NCBI RefSeq assembly: GCF_021596505.1
Contig: NZ_PJIZ01000032.1
Span: 1 to 64,000 of the forward strand
Direction: 5' to 3'
DNA length: 64,000 nucleotides
Source: Nostoc sp. CMAA1605
Lineage (GTDB): Bacteria > Cyanobacteriota > Cyanobacteriia > Cyanobacteriales > Nostocaceae
The notes beneath the pieces were generated by a model that was not told where the DNA came from, made no database searches, and saw only the letters and a list, made by a program, of their open reading frames with translations. Below, in pieces: positions 1 to 9,059 of the stretch (the stretch's first letter is position 1; the number at the start of each line of letters is the position of its first letter). The translations under genes were made by a program, and so were the position numbers.

Positions 1-9
1 ATTCCCTAA

Positions 10-1029
10 CTACCGCCTATATTCATCACCACAATCACCAATTAGCTGATACAAATTGCGTGATTTTTGGGATATGGTATTGATGCGATCGCTATCTTCA
101 GTATCTAAGTGAAAACTAAAGACTTTGGCATTATCTTCTAGATGTTCGGCTATTCCTAGTCTGGCACCAACTATCACTCCACCAACTGCTGGTTTATCTA
201 AAATATATCTCACAGCCACGTTAGCAATACTAACTTGGTGTTTATCAGCAATTTGTTTGAGAGTATTGAGCAACTCTTGAAATAATTGCCAACCACCCCA
301 AGCGTCTATCATATTTTTGTATTTGCGTAAGCTGACTGTAGTTAAATCAAGACTTCGTGCTTCTGGTTTACCCAAATACTTTTCTGATAAAAATCCGCCG
401 CAGAGTGAACCGTAAGTAAATAGTTTGATGTCATGTTGTTGACAAAATCTCACCATATTTACTTCAGGACGACGATCAACTAAAGAAAATTGTACTTGAT
501 TAGAGACAATTTTGATGCCTGCTTCAGTAATAATTTGCAGGTGTTCAGTGTCAAAGTTAGTTAATGCTAAATGTTTAATTTTGCCCTCAGTTTGCAGTTC
601 TGCCATATATTTGAGAGCATCTAAGTAATTGCTATCTTGATATTCCCACCAATGAAACTGCATTAAATCTAGAGATTCTACAGCCATTCTTCTCAGGGAA
701 ATGTCAATATTTTCTGTTACGAATTTCTTCGTCATTTTCCCAGGACGAGGAACCCATTTAGTAAAAGCTTGAATTTGAGATAAAGCTTCTTGTCCACGTT
801 TAGCAGCAAACTGACGACGAAATTCTCCCACAAAATCTTCTGCTGGGCCGTAGTGGTCTGCTAAGTCCCAAGTTGTAAAACCTGCATCCACATATTGAAA
901 CATACTCTCAATGGCAGCTTGAGGATTAATTCTGCCATGTGCGCCGGATACTTGCCACATACCGTTTAATATCCGACAGATGTTTAAATCAGGAGTAAAT
1001 TGTAAACGACTTTCTACAGGTAATTTCAT
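10..1029 (-). CDS. aldo/keto reductase
   Basis: Cytoplasmic NAD(P)H-dependent oxidoreductase of the aldo/keto reductase superfamily, 339 residues, a normal length for the family. The TIM-barrel tetrad is visible: Asp and Tyr in the WDLADHYGP stretch (about residues 55-61), Lys in FTKWVPRP (about 90) and His in QFHWWEY (about 125). A C-terminal GVIVGAR segment fits the cofactor-binding region. The start is ATG at 1029, and the stop lies at the window edge but is complete. The substrate cannot be read from sequence. It is followed by a MITE-like repeat and then the cytochrome gene, so it is probably transcribed alone. The family call is firm; the physiological role is unknown. Confidence 0.93.
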   Translation of the reverse strand: MKLPVESRLQFTPDLNICRILNGMWQVSGAHGRINPQAAIESMFQYVDAGFTTWDLADHYGPAEDFVGEFRRQFAAKRGQEALSQIQAFTKWVPRPGKMTKKFVTENIDISLRRMAVESLDLMQFHWWEYQDSNYLDALKYMAELQTEGKIKHLALTNFDTEHLQIITEAGIKIVSNQVQFSLVDRRPEVNMVRFCQQHDIKLFTYGSLCGGFLSEKYLGKPEARSLDLTTVSLRKYKNMIDAWGGWQLFQELLNTLKQIADKHQVSIANVAVRYILDKPAVGGVIVGARLGIAEHLEDNAKVFSFHLDTEDSDRINTISQKSRNLYQLIGDCGDEYRR

Positions 1030-1064
1030 ATTTAAATTTTGCTTGTTAACTATTAATTGTTGAC

Positions 1065-1219
1065 TAAGAGATTTCCAGAAAATAAATTATCCAATTTCCT
1101 AGAGCGAATATTTTAATTTTTCCCCCTGCTCCCGTTCGGCTGACGCTCACGGCGGAAGCCTGCCCCCTGCCCTCCTGCTCACCACAGCGATGGTATATTT
1201 ATTAGTTGGAAGTCCCTAA
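1065..1219. repeat. MITE-like repeat family C, copy 1
   Basis: Imperfect terminal inverted repeats (left TAAGAGATTTCCAGAAAATA, right end TTAGTTGGAAGTCCCTA) enclose a C-rich core with TTCCCCCTGCTCCC. Related copies lie at 2690-2834 and 15225-15338, and a conserved end at 55571-55598. This copy carries a small extra insert (about 1132-1162). Its right end touches the stop codon of the cytochrome gene (TAA, 1220-1222, minus strand). Confidence 0.6.
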
Positions 1220-1552
1220 TTATCGCCATCCTTTTTCTGCTTGCTCTAAAACATAAGCAGCAACATTTTGAATTTCTTGCTCAATGAGGCGGTCTTTGTA
1301 AGCTGACATATTATTTTTACCATTAGTTACAATATCTGTAACAGCTTCTATGGAGTCCATACCATATCTTTTGAGTGTCTTTTTTTGTAAGTTCTTACCG
1401 CGTCTGACAATGTTACCCCCATTAATATGACAACCAGCACAATGAACACTGAATATTTCCGCACCATTTGCTGTATCTACTGCATTGACAGGTGAAGGAA
1501 AATTAAAGGTAATCAATAACATGATAAATACTAATGTAAATATTTTTTTCAC
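1220..1552 (-). CDS. cytochrome c6-like c-type cytochrome
   Basis: Soluble monohaem c-type cytochrome, 110 residues, with a Sec signal peptide (about residues 1-24, cleavage near VNA-VDT) that would deliver it to the thylakoid lumen or periplasm. The haem-binding CAGCH motif is at residues 38-42, and the likely axial Met is M82 in the GKNNMSAYKDRL stretch, which matches the GKNAMPAF region of cytochrome c6 (PetJ). The C-terminal VAAYVLEQAEKGW helix is also typical. Cytochrome c6 carries electrons between the b6f complex and photosystem I or cytochrome oxidase. The lysine and arginine rich middle suggests a divergent paralogue (c6B/c6C-like) rather than the main PetJ. The family is secure; the exact electron partner is inferred. 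Confidence 0.88.
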   Translation of the reverse strand: MKKIFTLVFIMLLITFNFPSPVNAVDTANGAEIFSVHCAGCHINGGNIVRRGKNLQKKTLKRYGMDSIEAVTDIVTNGKNNMSAYKDRLIEQEIQNVAAYVLEQAEKGWR

Positions 1553-1790
1553 AGTTATTATTCCTATTCATGAGCATAACTATTAGCCAGGGATTATTTT
1601 CTCATAAATTGGCGATCGCCTGCACTGTTATTCTTAAGACTACTAGCAAATCTAGAACGAAGTTGAGGTTCTGAGTATTTTAACTTCTATCTAAAGGAAG
1701 TAGCTGCCATCAAATTCCCGCATCATAATATTCTTAGCAGACCTTGTTTAAAGAAGTTTATCCAAATTATCTCAATAGCAAGAATTGAAA

Positions 1791-2594
1791 ATGGCTAATA
1801 ATAATATCAAAGAGCAAATTCAATCTGATTTGCAGCAAGCAAAAGCAACTGGTCAGTTAAGAACTGAACGTATTCGTGAGATTGTCAAATCAGCAGTTGC
1901 TCAAGTAGCTTCTGAGTTTAAAGAAGGTTCTCACGAAATTCGCACACTTGTCAAAGATGCAGTTTCCGCCGTAGTGGAAAATCTGCAAGATAAAGGTACT
2001 GAATTAAAAGAGGAAGTAACCGCATCTATAGAAGGTGCTATTGAGGGAGTCAACACTAAAAGACATGAGGCTATAGTAAAAACTCAGTCAGAATTGCAAA
2101 GACTCCAAGCGCAAATAGATAGCGAAGAAGAAAAGATTCAGCAGGATGTTGATGGCATTCTCGCAGAAATTGCAGAAACCGGTAAAGAGAAAACTGCTAA
2201 TACGAAAAGTGCCATTGATTCTGCCATTGATGCTATCAAAGATAGTGAAGAAGCAGCATTATTAAAGAAACGTTATGCACAATTACAAGCACAACTAGCA
2301 ATTGTGCGTGCTAACTTAGCTGCACGCTACGGTGGACGCGCTGATGAAGTCCAGCATTATTTAGAGGAAGCTAACAACTGGTATAATCAAGCTCGTCCCC
2401 AAGCTGAGGCTTTAGCTACACAGGTAGAGCAGAAGCGATCGCAATTAGAACTTAAACTAGGTGAAGCTGGTACAGCTATAGCCAGAAAAGAACGTCAAAT
2501 CAAACAAACATTGCGAGAATTACTACTAGCAACGGCAGATTTATTCAAAGATAAAGAGCCGAATAAACAAGATAAGGAAATAGTTCATAAATAG
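1791..2594 (+). CDS. coiled-coil protein of unknown function
   Basis: A 267-residue, highly charged, almost entirely helical protein without signal peptide or membrane segment. Repeated amphipathic stretches rich in Ala, Glu, Lys and Gln (residues 1-100) and a long coiled coil (about 95-235) resemble LEA-like or apolipoprotein-like helical bundles. An in-frame TTG at 1785 also exists, but ATG at 1791 (MANNNIK) is the more natural start. I do not recognise a named family. A GC-rich hairpin lies 36 bases after the stop. A structural or stress role is possible but not shown. Confidence 0.75.
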   Translation: MANNNIKEQIQSDLQQAKATGQLRTERIREIVKSAVAQVASEFKEGSHEIRTLVKDAVSAVVENLQDKGTELKEEVTASIEGAIEGVNTKRHEAIVKTQSELQRLQAQIDSEEEKIQQDVDGILAEIAETGKEKTANTKSAIDSAIDAIKDSEEAALLKKRYAQLQAQLAIVRANLAARYGGRADEVQHYLEEANNWYNQARPQAEALATQVEQKRSQLELKLGEAGTAIARKERQIKQTLRELLLATADLFKDKEPNKQDKEIVHK

Positions 2595-2630
2595 GTTTTC
2601 GACAATCTACTGAATAATTTCCTATATTGA

Positions 2631-2659
2631 AATCCCCGACTTTAAATAAGCCGGGGATT
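2631..2659 (+). terminator. hairpin, possible terminator
   Basis: Stem AATCCCCG / CGGGGATT with a loop of about 13 bases, just downstream of the coiled-coil gene. No strong T-run follows, so factor-independent termination is only a possibility. Confidence 0.45.
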
Positions 2660-2689
2660 CCAATTCATCCCCTACAATGACTCAAAATC

Positions 2690-2834
2690 TTAGAGAATTC
2701 CAGAAAATAAACTATCCAGATTTAAGTAGCCATCATGAACTGCGTACACCAGAACAGATGTTTTCCCCCTGCTCCCTGCCCCTGCCCCCTTGCCATCAAG
2801 GTGATAGTATATTTTTTAAATTGGAACTCCCTTA
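2690..2834. repeat. MITE-like repeat family C, copy 2
   Basis: Begins TTAGAGAATTCCAGAAAATA and ends AATTGGAACTCCCTTA, an imperfect terminal inverted repeat around a C-rich core (TTTTCCCCCTGCTCCCTGCC). Same family as 1065-1219 and 15225-15338. Its last bases overlap the TAA stop (2832-2834, minus strand) of the Pmp3-like gene. Confidence 0.6.
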
Positions 2835-3023
2835 GTAAACTCCTCTCTCAGCGTTTAATTGTTCTTCGCGTTTAGCAATTACCCAAATTGCATGAATACT
2901 ACCAGGAAGCCAACCTAAAAGTGTCAGTAAAATATTAATCACTAAGGTCGGCCCCACTCCAACAGTTAGGAAAACACCTAATGGTGGTAGCACTAAACCA
3001 AGAATAAAACGTAATAATTTCAT
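2832..3023 (-). CDS. YqaE/Pmp3 family small membrane protein
   Basis: A 63-residue protein with two transmembrane helices typical of the YqaE/Pmp3 (UPF0057) family: FILGLVLPPLGVFLTVG, then ILLTLLGWLPGSIHAIWVI, followed by a charged tail. Members are small plasma-membrane proteins linked to salt, cold or membrane-potential stress in plants, yeast and bacteria. An upstream TTG at 3044 would add seven residues, but ATG at 3023 (MKLLRFIL) fits the family's start. The stop codon coincides with the end of repeat family C copy 2. The family call is strong; the stress role here is inferred. Confidence 0.88.
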   Translation of the reverse strand: MKLLRFILGLVLPPLGVFLTVGVGPTLVINILLTLLGWLPGSIHAIWVIAKREEQLNAERGVY

Positions 3024-3137
3024 AAGTTTGTTGTTAAGTCTCAAGTGTATTTACATTGTCTTGAACCAACCAACTTAGTTACTCCATCTCAGGAATTATC
3101 TTCTGATTTGGTTCACTAAGTTTAAAGATGTGTAGTG

Positions 3138-3532
3138 TTAGCTTGATGGTAATTCGCCTTTAGTATCCACATTAGGATTCAAAGCGAGATTTCTTTCAGC
3201 AAAATACTTGCTAATAAATGTATTAGCAAAAGATAAAACAACAGGCCCCAGAATAAACGCAATCAGTCCATGAACACTGAAACCAGGGACTAGCAAGGCT
3301 GCTAATGAAAAACAAATACCGTTAACTACTAGAGAAAATGCTCCCAGAGTTAAGAAATTGAGGGTAAGGATAAGGTTGAGAGAACAGGTTTTACTGACCC
3401 ATTAATTAAACCAATCACTAAAGCGGCAATTAATGCAGCCGGAAAATTAGCAATATTTACACCTGGTACAACTAAATCTACAATTAGTAGACTTAGTGCT
3501 GTAGCTAAGGTTATTAAAAAAGTTCCCAGCAT
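3138..3532 (-). pseudogene. phage-holin-family (4_2 type) membrane protein, frameshifted
   Basis: The first 60 residues (ATG at 3532) read as the N-terminal half of a small cyanobacterial membrane protein of the phage holin 4_2 type, with the motif GLINGSVKPVLSTLSLP, and then stop early at about 3350. Reading continues in another frame with NFLTLGAFSLVVNGICF, LVPGFSVHGLIAFILGPVV and a polar tail ending at TAA 3138-3140, which is what a full-length member of about 130 residues would show. One base appears to be missing near 3360-3366. Four hydrophobic segments are present over the two halves. Either a real disabling mutation or a sequencing error is possible. Confidence 0.75.
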
Positions 3533-3697
3533 TTCGTTACCTTATAGATTTAAAAATGATTTACGACTCCTTCTAGTATCTTCAATTGGTTAAATGTATG
3601 CCATCTATTACTAGGCATATTGAGTTTCTGCCAATGGGATGATTTATATGATTGATGTTGAGTATGCTGGAAACGCGTATGATGTCGCAGTCAATCT

Positions 3698-3725
3698 AAA
3701 ATCCAAAATCCAAAATCTAAAATTG
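3698..3725. repeat. heptamer tandem repeat (STRR-like)
   Basis: Four consecutive heptamers AAAATCC, AAAATCC, AAAATCT, AAAATTG. Short tandem heptamers of this kind are common between genes of filamentous cyanobacteria. The stop codon of the tex gene (3717-3719) lies inside it. Confidence 0.5.
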
Positions 3726-5879
3726 TTTGACTGCTTTCATAGAAAGACTAATACGCCTTAATTTCTCATTTACTTCTAAGACCCGCACTTTTACCACTTG
3801 TCCCACTTTGACTACTTTTTTCGGGTCATCAATAAATCTGTCAGCGAGTTGAGAGATATGTACTAAACCATCTTGGTGAACACCAATGTCAACAAATGCG
3901 CCAAAGTTGGCGACATTGGTGATAACTCCCTCTAGTTCCATTCCCTCTTGTAAATCACTGATTTCTTTAATTCCTTCTTTAAAGGTGGCGTACTTAAATT
4001 CTGCGCGGGGGTCTCTACCCGGCTTTTCTAATTCTTTCAGAATATCTCGCAGTGTAGGTTCACCAACTTGCTCATTAACGTATTTCTTTAAGTTGGTTTT
4101 TTGCAGTTTTTCCGCAATTTGTGTGACTTGATTTAATGGTACATTTAAATCAGAAGCGATCGCCTTCACTACAGGATAACTTTCTGGATGCACAGCTGTA
4201 TTATCCAAGGGGTTCTCTCCCCCACGAATACGCAAAAATCCAGCCGCTTGTTCAAAGGCTTTCGGGCCTAATTTCGCTACCTTCAATAACTGTTGGCGAT
4301 TTTTAAACGCTCCGTGCTGATTGCGATAAGCCACAATATTATTAGCAATTGTGGGAGTAATGCCAGAAACAAAAGTTAATAATTCTTTAGAGGCTGTGTT
4401 TAAATCTACACCAACATAGTTCACACAGCTTTCTACAGTCTCATCTAATTTCTTTTTCAATAACTTTTGGTCTACATCATGCTGATATTGTCCCACACCA
4501 ATTGATTTGGGGTCAATTTTGACTAATTCGGCTAAAGGGTCTTGTAACCGTCGACCAATACTAATAGCACCCCTGACTGTAATATCTAAATCAGGAAACT
4601 CTTCAATTGCTACTTTACAAGCAGAATATATAGATGCACCAGACTCATTAACTATGACTTTAATCGGTTTTCGGTCTAGTGTTTGTAATACTTCCGTGAC
4701 AAATTCATCTGTTTCACGAGAAGCTGTCCCATTACCAATGGCTATCAATTCAACTTTGTATTTTTCAATCAAATTTTTGAGAGTTTGTGCGGCTTTGTGG
4801 CGTTGTTCAGCTGCTTGATGGGGAAATATCGCCTGATATTCTAAAAATTTACCAGTTTGTTCTAAAATTGCGACTTTACAACCTGTTCTAAATCCAGGAT
4901 CTATGGCTAAAGTCGGTTTCATTCCCGCAGGTGCAGATAGTAATAATTCCCGTAAATTAGCTTCAAAGGTTTTAATAGATTCTATATCTGCATAGGTTTT
5001 CTTTTCCGTCATCACTTCCCCGATAAGGGAATTTTTCATCAAGCGATTAAACGCATCTTTTAACATTGCTTGATAAAAATCGCGAATTCCACGCACTTTA
5101 GTTTTAATTTCCTGGGATTCTAGATAGGAGAGAACAAAATCTTCCTCAAAGCTAATATCAAAGCTTAATATTCCCTCAGCTTCGCCTCTGCATAAAGCCA
5201 ACATATTATGAGGCGCGACATTTTTGACTTTAATTTGATAATTCCGGTACATTTCAAATTTAGTTGTACCTTCTGGATAATCATCTTTAATTCGGGAGAC
5301 GAAAACCCCATCTTCTAGGAAATATTCGCGAATATAAGCACGTAAATCGGCTTTTTCTGCTACTTCTTCCGCTAAAATATCAGCCGCACCTTTTAAAGCT
5401 TCATCGGCGGTTTTAATTCCGTTAGTTTCCGAAATATATTTTGCGGCTTCTTCTTCCCATAAGGCGGAAATAGGATTTTTGACATTTAAAGCTTTGATAA
5501 AATCCGCCAATGGCTGTAAACCTTTCTCTCTGGCGATAGTTGCACGGGTGCGACGTTTTGGGCGATATGGTAGGTATAAATCCTCAAGTTCTGTTTTTTG
5601 TAAGCAAGATGAAATTTTGTTTTCTAACTCGTCGGTTAGTTTACCTTGTTCCGCGATCGCTTTTAAAATTACTGACTTTCTTTCCTCTAATTCTGATAAG
5701 TAAGTATACCTATCAGCCAATTCCCGCAGTTGGATTTCATTCATTTCTCCAGTACGTTCTTTGCGGTAACGTGCAATGAAGGGAACTGTCGCACCCTCAG
5801 CCAAAAGTTCTAGCGCGTTTTCTATCTGTTGAGGTCTTAGTTCTAGTTCAGTGGCCAGTAGATGAGGAATGTTGAGCAT
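3717..5879 (-). CDS. tex: Tex family RNA-binding transcription accessory protein
   Basis: Cytoplasmic RNA-binding protein of 720 residues, the normal Tex length. Domains in order: N-terminal helical Tex domain (about 1-190), YqgF/RNase H-like fold containing LAIDPGFRTGCKVA (about 325-450), helix-hairpin-helix pair with VGVDLNTASKELLTFVSGIT (about 490-560), and a C-terminal S1 domain beginning ELEGVITNVANFGAFVDIG (about 645-715). Tex modulates transcription and RNA stability in several bacteria. An in-frame TTG at 5894 exists, but ATG at 5879 (MLNIPHLLATEL) matches the family's start. It is monocistronic by context. Several ORFs on the opposite strand are shadows of this gene. Confidence 0.95.
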   Translation of the reverse strand: MLNIPHLLATELELRPQQIENALELLAEGATVPFIARYRKERTGEMNEIQLRELADRYTYLSELEERKSVILKAIAEQGKLTDELENKISSCLQKTELEDLYLPYRPKRRTRATIAREKGLQPLADFIKALNVKNPISALWEEEAAKYISETNGIKTADEALKGAADILAEEVAEKADLRAYIREYFLEDGVFVSRIKDDYPEGTTKFEMYRNYQIKVKNVAPHNMLALCRGEAEGILSFDISFEEDFVLSYLESQEIKTKVRGIRDFYQAMLKDAFNRLMKNSLIGEVMTEKKTYADIESIKTFEANLRELLLSAPAGMKPTLAIDPGFRTGCKVAILEQTGKFLEYQAIFPHQAAEQRHKAAQTLKNLIEKYKVELIAIGNGTASRETDEFVTEVLQTLDRKPIKVIVNESGASIYSACKVAIEEFPDLDITVRGAISIGRRLQDPLAELVKIDPKSIGVGQYQHDVDQKLLKKKLDETVESCVNYVGVDLNTASKELLTFVSGITPTIANNIVAYRNQHGAFKNRQQLLKVAKLGPKAFEQAAGFLRIRGGENPLDNTAVHPESYPVVKAIASDLNVPLNQVTQIAEKLQKTNLKKYVNEQVGEPTLRDILKELEKPGRDPRAEFKYATFKEGIKEISDLQEGMELEGVITNVANFGAFVDIGVHQDGLVHISQLADRFIDDPKKVVKVGQVVKVRVLEVNEKLRRISLSMKAVKQF

Positions 5880-6120
5880 TACGTGTTTGAGCAAAAAAAT
5901 AAAGTCCTAGAGGTAATATGCTAAATCGTTGTGCCAGTAACAGCACTGAATGTTAAGCTAATTTACTATAAGTATTTTGTAAACTTCACAAAATACATAG
6001 TTATTTTAAGTAATGTATTGTAAGCTGATCTGCTAAGTTGTAATATTAACCACAAAGAGAAAAATAACTTCAACAAGTTTTTATCAAAACTTCACATATT
6101 CGCTGTAGAGGTAAGTAGAA

Positions 6121-6330
6121 ATGCCCTTGTTTTTTTTGATTCCTCTGGCCACAGGTCTAGCAACAGGATACATATCCCAAAAATGTCGCGATGAAACAGG
6201 CTATATTATCAGTTTATTTACGATTCTGAGTCTGATTTTGAGCCTGATTTTAGCACCTTGGCAAATACAACTTTTTCTCCTGATTGCTGTTCTAGTCAGC
6301 ACCAATAGATTTTTAAAACAAAAAAATTAA
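6121..6330 (+). CDS. small hydrophobic membrane protein, unknown
   Basis: A 69-residue protein with two or three hydrophobic segments (FFLIPLATGLATGYI, and ILSLILSLILAPW leading to LFLLIAVLVSTNRF). A good ribosome-binding site (GAGGT, eight bases upstream of ATG) supports it as a real gene, as does the hairpin right after the stop. I do not recognise the family, and nothing in the sequence shows a function. Confidence 0.6.
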   Translation: MPLFFLIPLATGLATGYISQKCRDETGYIISLFTILSLILSLILAPWQIQLFLLIAVLVSTNRFLKQKN

Positions 6331-6338
6331 GCCTACCT

Positions 6339-6383
6339 GAGAAAGACTTAAAAACTGCGATCGCTACAAATATAGTCTTTCTC
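6339..6383 (+). terminator. hairpin after small membrane protein gene
   Basis: Perfect 10-bp stem GAGAAAGACT / AGTCTTTCTC with a 25-base loop that contains a GCGATCGC octamer. It starts nine bases after the preceding stop codon. The long loop and lack of a T-run make its role as a terminator uncertain. Confidence 0.45.
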
Positions 6384-6482
6384 CCAAAACTAGTAAAATA
6401 TACCTAAAAATAAGAATTATCCCCAACTAAAGCATAGCTTCACTAACTAAAACCCAGTGCTTCATCACTTCACACCGCAAAC

Positions 6483-6666
6483 TAAGTAGAACGACGTGAA
6501 AAAACCAAACTATGTGAAGTAATGTAAAAAAATTGGACTCTAGTTCGTAGTGAGGACTTTAGTCCTCTAATAAGGACTGAAGTCCTCTCTACGAGACGCT
6601 TGCGCGTAGCTTGCTTCCCCGGAGGGGTACACTACAAACCTTGAATTATCTACACCGTTCTACTTA
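6483..6666. repeat. MITE-like repeat family A, copy 1
   Basis: Element bounded by terminal inverted repeats TAAGTAGAACG (6483-6493) and CGTTCTACTTA (6656-6666). The core holds the palindrome GAGGACTTTAGTCCTC, then AAGGACTGAAGTCCTC. A secondary GC-rich insert lies at about 6590-6632. Copies lie at 17636-17775 (same orientation) and 20199-20322 (reverse). No transposase is encoded, so it would be non-autonomous. Confidence 0.7.
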
Positions 6667-6893
6667 ACGTCAGTGAAGCACTTCCAATTAAAACTATTGC
6701 ACCCTTGAAGCTGTGACATCCATAGGTTGCATAATTTCATTTGGCGAGCAAAACTTTCAGTAGTGCTGAGTAGTGAGTGCTGAGTGTAACCCCATAGTAA
6801 AGCGAGGGGATTGAAATCAGGACGTATTTTTTCTTGCACTATGGTTTCCAGCCAAAATTCCCCATCTAAAACCCCAAATTGGTTCAAGCTCAC
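6660..6893 (-). CDS. uncertain small ORF or gene remnant
   Basis: A 77-codon frame starting at GTG 6893. The first part, with GVLDGEFWLETIVQEKIRP, looks protein-like; the rest has no recognisable motif. A TATAAT-like hexamer sits a little upstream on this strand, but no ribosome-binding site is seen. The frame ends with Lys-stop inside the terminal inverted repeat of the family A element, so it may be a gene cut short by that element, or it may be spurious. I recognise no family. Confidence 0.2.
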   Translation of the reverse strand: MSLNQFGVLDGEFWLETIVQEKIRPDFNPLALLWGYTQHSLLSTTESFARQMKLCNLWMSQLQGCNSFNWKCFTDVK

Positions 6894-6996
6894 TTGAGAT
6901 GGAAATTATACTAATTATGGCTGACTGCACAGGAGTAATGCTATTTTTTGTAAATCGCTCACAAAACCACTAACTGCATCAGTTATCTAATTCCCT

Positions 6997-7824
6997 ATGC
7001 AAACACCAACGACAGAGAATTGGTCTAATCCCGATGGCACCAATGTATCTATGCTAGAGCAAATCACCCCACTCATTCTGACTTATAATGAAACTCCCAA
7101 TATTGGTCGCACCCTTGATTGCCTGACTTGGGCAAAAAAAATTATAGTTATTGATAGCTACAGCACTGATACAACCCTAGAAATTCTCAAATCTTATCCC
7201 CAAGTCCAGGTCTTTCAGCGTGAATTTGATACCCACGGCAAACAATGGAACTACGGTCTAGAACAAGTCCAGACTCCTTGGGTACTCTCTTTAGATGCAG
7301 ATTATCTAGTCACAGATGATTTAATCTCTGAAATTGCCACCTTACCAGTCGATGGGCAAATCGATGGCTACTTTGCTCAATTCAAATATTGTGTATTTGG
7401 TCAACCCGTTCGCAACACTAGAATTCTTCCTCCCCGTCAAGTCCTGTTTAAAAAAAGCAAAGCCATCTATATTGATGATGGACACACACAAGTTTTACAA
7501 TTAACAGGTCAATCTACCCTACTATCTGCTTATATCTATCACGACGATCGCAAACCTTTCAGTAGATGGCTATGGGCGCAAGAACGCTACACAGTCCTAG
7601 AATCTAAAAAAATCTTAGCAACTCCCGTAAACCAATTAGACTGGGTTGACCGTATCCGCAGAAAAAAAGTTTTAGCTCCCTGGATGGTATTTATCTATTG
7701 CTTATTTGTTGAAGGCTGGATTTTTGACGGTTGGCGTGGTTGGTATTATGTCTTTCAACGTGTATTAGCAGAAACTATCCTCGCCATACGGTTGATTGAA
7801 GCCGAAAACTTAAAAAATCATTAA
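6997..7824 (+). CDS. family 2 glycosyltransferase (WaaE/KdtX-like)
   Basis: Membrane-associated inverting glycosyltransferase of 275 residues. The GT-A fold shows PLILTYNE (about residues 25-32), IIVIDSYSTD with the nucleotide-binding Asp (about 49-58) and the metal-binding LSLDADY (about 97-103). DDGHTQ and HDDRKPFSRWLWAQ are features of the WaaE-type subgroup of LPS and exopolysaccharide glucosyltransferases, and a hydrophobic C-terminal stretch (about 225-255) could hold it at the membrane. ATG at 7051 would match the start of its close paralogue at 54117, so the first 18 residues are doubtful. It stands apart from the main cluster. The donor and acceptor sugars are not readable from sequence. 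Confidence 0.88.
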   Translation: MQTPTTENWSNPDGTNVSMLEQITPLILTYNETPNIGRTLDCLTWAKKIIVIDSYSTDTTLEILKSYPQVQVFQREFDTHGKQWNYGLEQVQTPWVLSLDADYLVTDDLISEIATLPVDGQIDGYFAQFKYCVFGQPVRNTRILPPRQVLFKKSKAIYIDDGHTQVLQLTGQSTLLSAYIYHDDRKPFSRWLWAQERYTVLESKKILATPVNQLDWVDRIRRKKVLAPWMVFIYCLFVEGWIFDGWRGWYYVFQRVLAETILAIRLIEAENLKNH

Positions 7825-7856
7825 CAAAATTTTTCCACCCATAATTTTGATCCCAA

Positions 7857-8753
7857 TCAATTTAGGCGAGTTGCAACACACATCAACGATAATGCAGCCT
7901 CTGGGGAATGAGGGTTTATACCTGATAATCTTTGAGCTACGCGATACTTCCAAAAAGGCTTACCATAATCACCCTGTAATGCAGCTGCACCCACCTGATG
8001 ATTATGAGGATAAACCTTAACCGCAAAACCCATAGGTTCGAGCATTTCGTAAAACATTTTTGATGTCACACCATCACAAGCTTTGTGGTGTACTTCTGTT
8101 GCTAAACCCCAAGATTGTTCCTCAGCAGTAGAATGTCCACCTCGTTTCATATATCGATAAATTGGCAATCGCAATTGCCACAATAATGACCCTAAACCTT
8201 TAAACTGATAAGCACTCTTTTGCGGATCATGATCTGTAATTAAAAGTCCACCAGGCCTGACTAACTTAGCCGCTTCTTTTAACACCTGAGCCATATCATC
8301 GCAATGGTGTAAACACGCATTTACAACCACAATATCAGCAAACTCAGACTTTAACGGTAACTTGTGAGCATCCGCCAAAATAGCTGTATATCCCAGTTTA
8401 GAAGCTATTTTCAAAGCCCCCAAGGAAACATCTACACCAAGTAATAACTCCGGTTCACCACAAAACTCTTTTAAAGACGCATAGACATTTCCAGGGCCAC
8501 AACCAATATCCACAACTATTTTGCCCTGCCAACTACCAATTACTTCTCTCCACAGTTCAATGAAATTTTCATCTCTGTGACACGCTTCAAAGTAATTCAA
8601 ACCCCATTCTGGATGTCCGAAATAGTAGCTGTTAGCCTGAATTGCTGGAGTTGGGTTGAAAATTTTGCAAACAACAACATCTTCATCACATCTTTCAATT
8701 TCTTCTGGATGGGCAAAGTACTGAAAATAGTTTTTAATTGCTTGCATCAACAT
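7857..8753 (-). CDS. class I SAM-dependent methyltransferase
   Basis: A 298-residue soluble methyltransferase with a Rossmann fold. Motif I VVDIGCGPGNVYASL (about residues 79-93) binds S-adenosylmethionine; VVVNACLHHCDD and LVRPGGLLITDHDP (about 137-175) are the post-motif strands of a Methyltransf_11 domain. The 75 residues before the domain and the 100 after are not assigned. It runs convergently with the glycosyltransferase and divergently from the 2OG oxygenase, and could methylate a sugar or a small metabolite; neither is shown. A second in-frame ATG (residue 3) is a possible start. Confidence 0.85.
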   Translation of the reverse strand: MLMQAIKNYFQYFAHPEEIERCDEDVVVCKIFNPTPAIQANSYYFGHPEWGLNYFEACHRDENFIELWREVIGSWQGKIVVDIGCGPGNVYASLKEFCGEPELLLGVDVSLGALKIASKLGYTAILADAHKLPLKSEFADIVVVNACLHHCDDMAQVLKEAAKLVRPGGLLITDHDPQKSAYQFKGLGSLLWQLRLPIYRYMKRGGHSTAEEQSWGLATEVHHKACDGVTSKMFYEMLEPMGFAVKVYPHNHQVGAAALQGDYGKPFWKYRVAQRLSGINPHSPEAALSLMCVATRLN

Positions 8754-9059
8754 AAAGTCTCTGACTACCTAACAGTATGTCTACTTAATTTAACTGTTGC
8801 CAACACGAATATACCAAATTGTTTTTGCAATTACCCATGCTTTATTGAAAATAAACAAGAATTTTATGTATAATCGTAGTTGACATTTGTTTCTAACTAT
8901 GTGTTTATCAAAAAAACACAAATGAAATTAATAATTTTATGAAGTAAATACCTCTATTGGTAGATTGCATTATTGCATTATTTATAGTTTACAGTTTTGT
9001 CGAAATCAAAACCAAAATAGTTAATTGAATTACCTTTAAAAACCTAAAATAGAACGCAA

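Noticed and set aside
3886..5779. Several ORFs of 74-103 codons on the plus strand
   Set aside because: They lie entirely within the tex gene on the other strand and match no family; shadows of its codon pattern.
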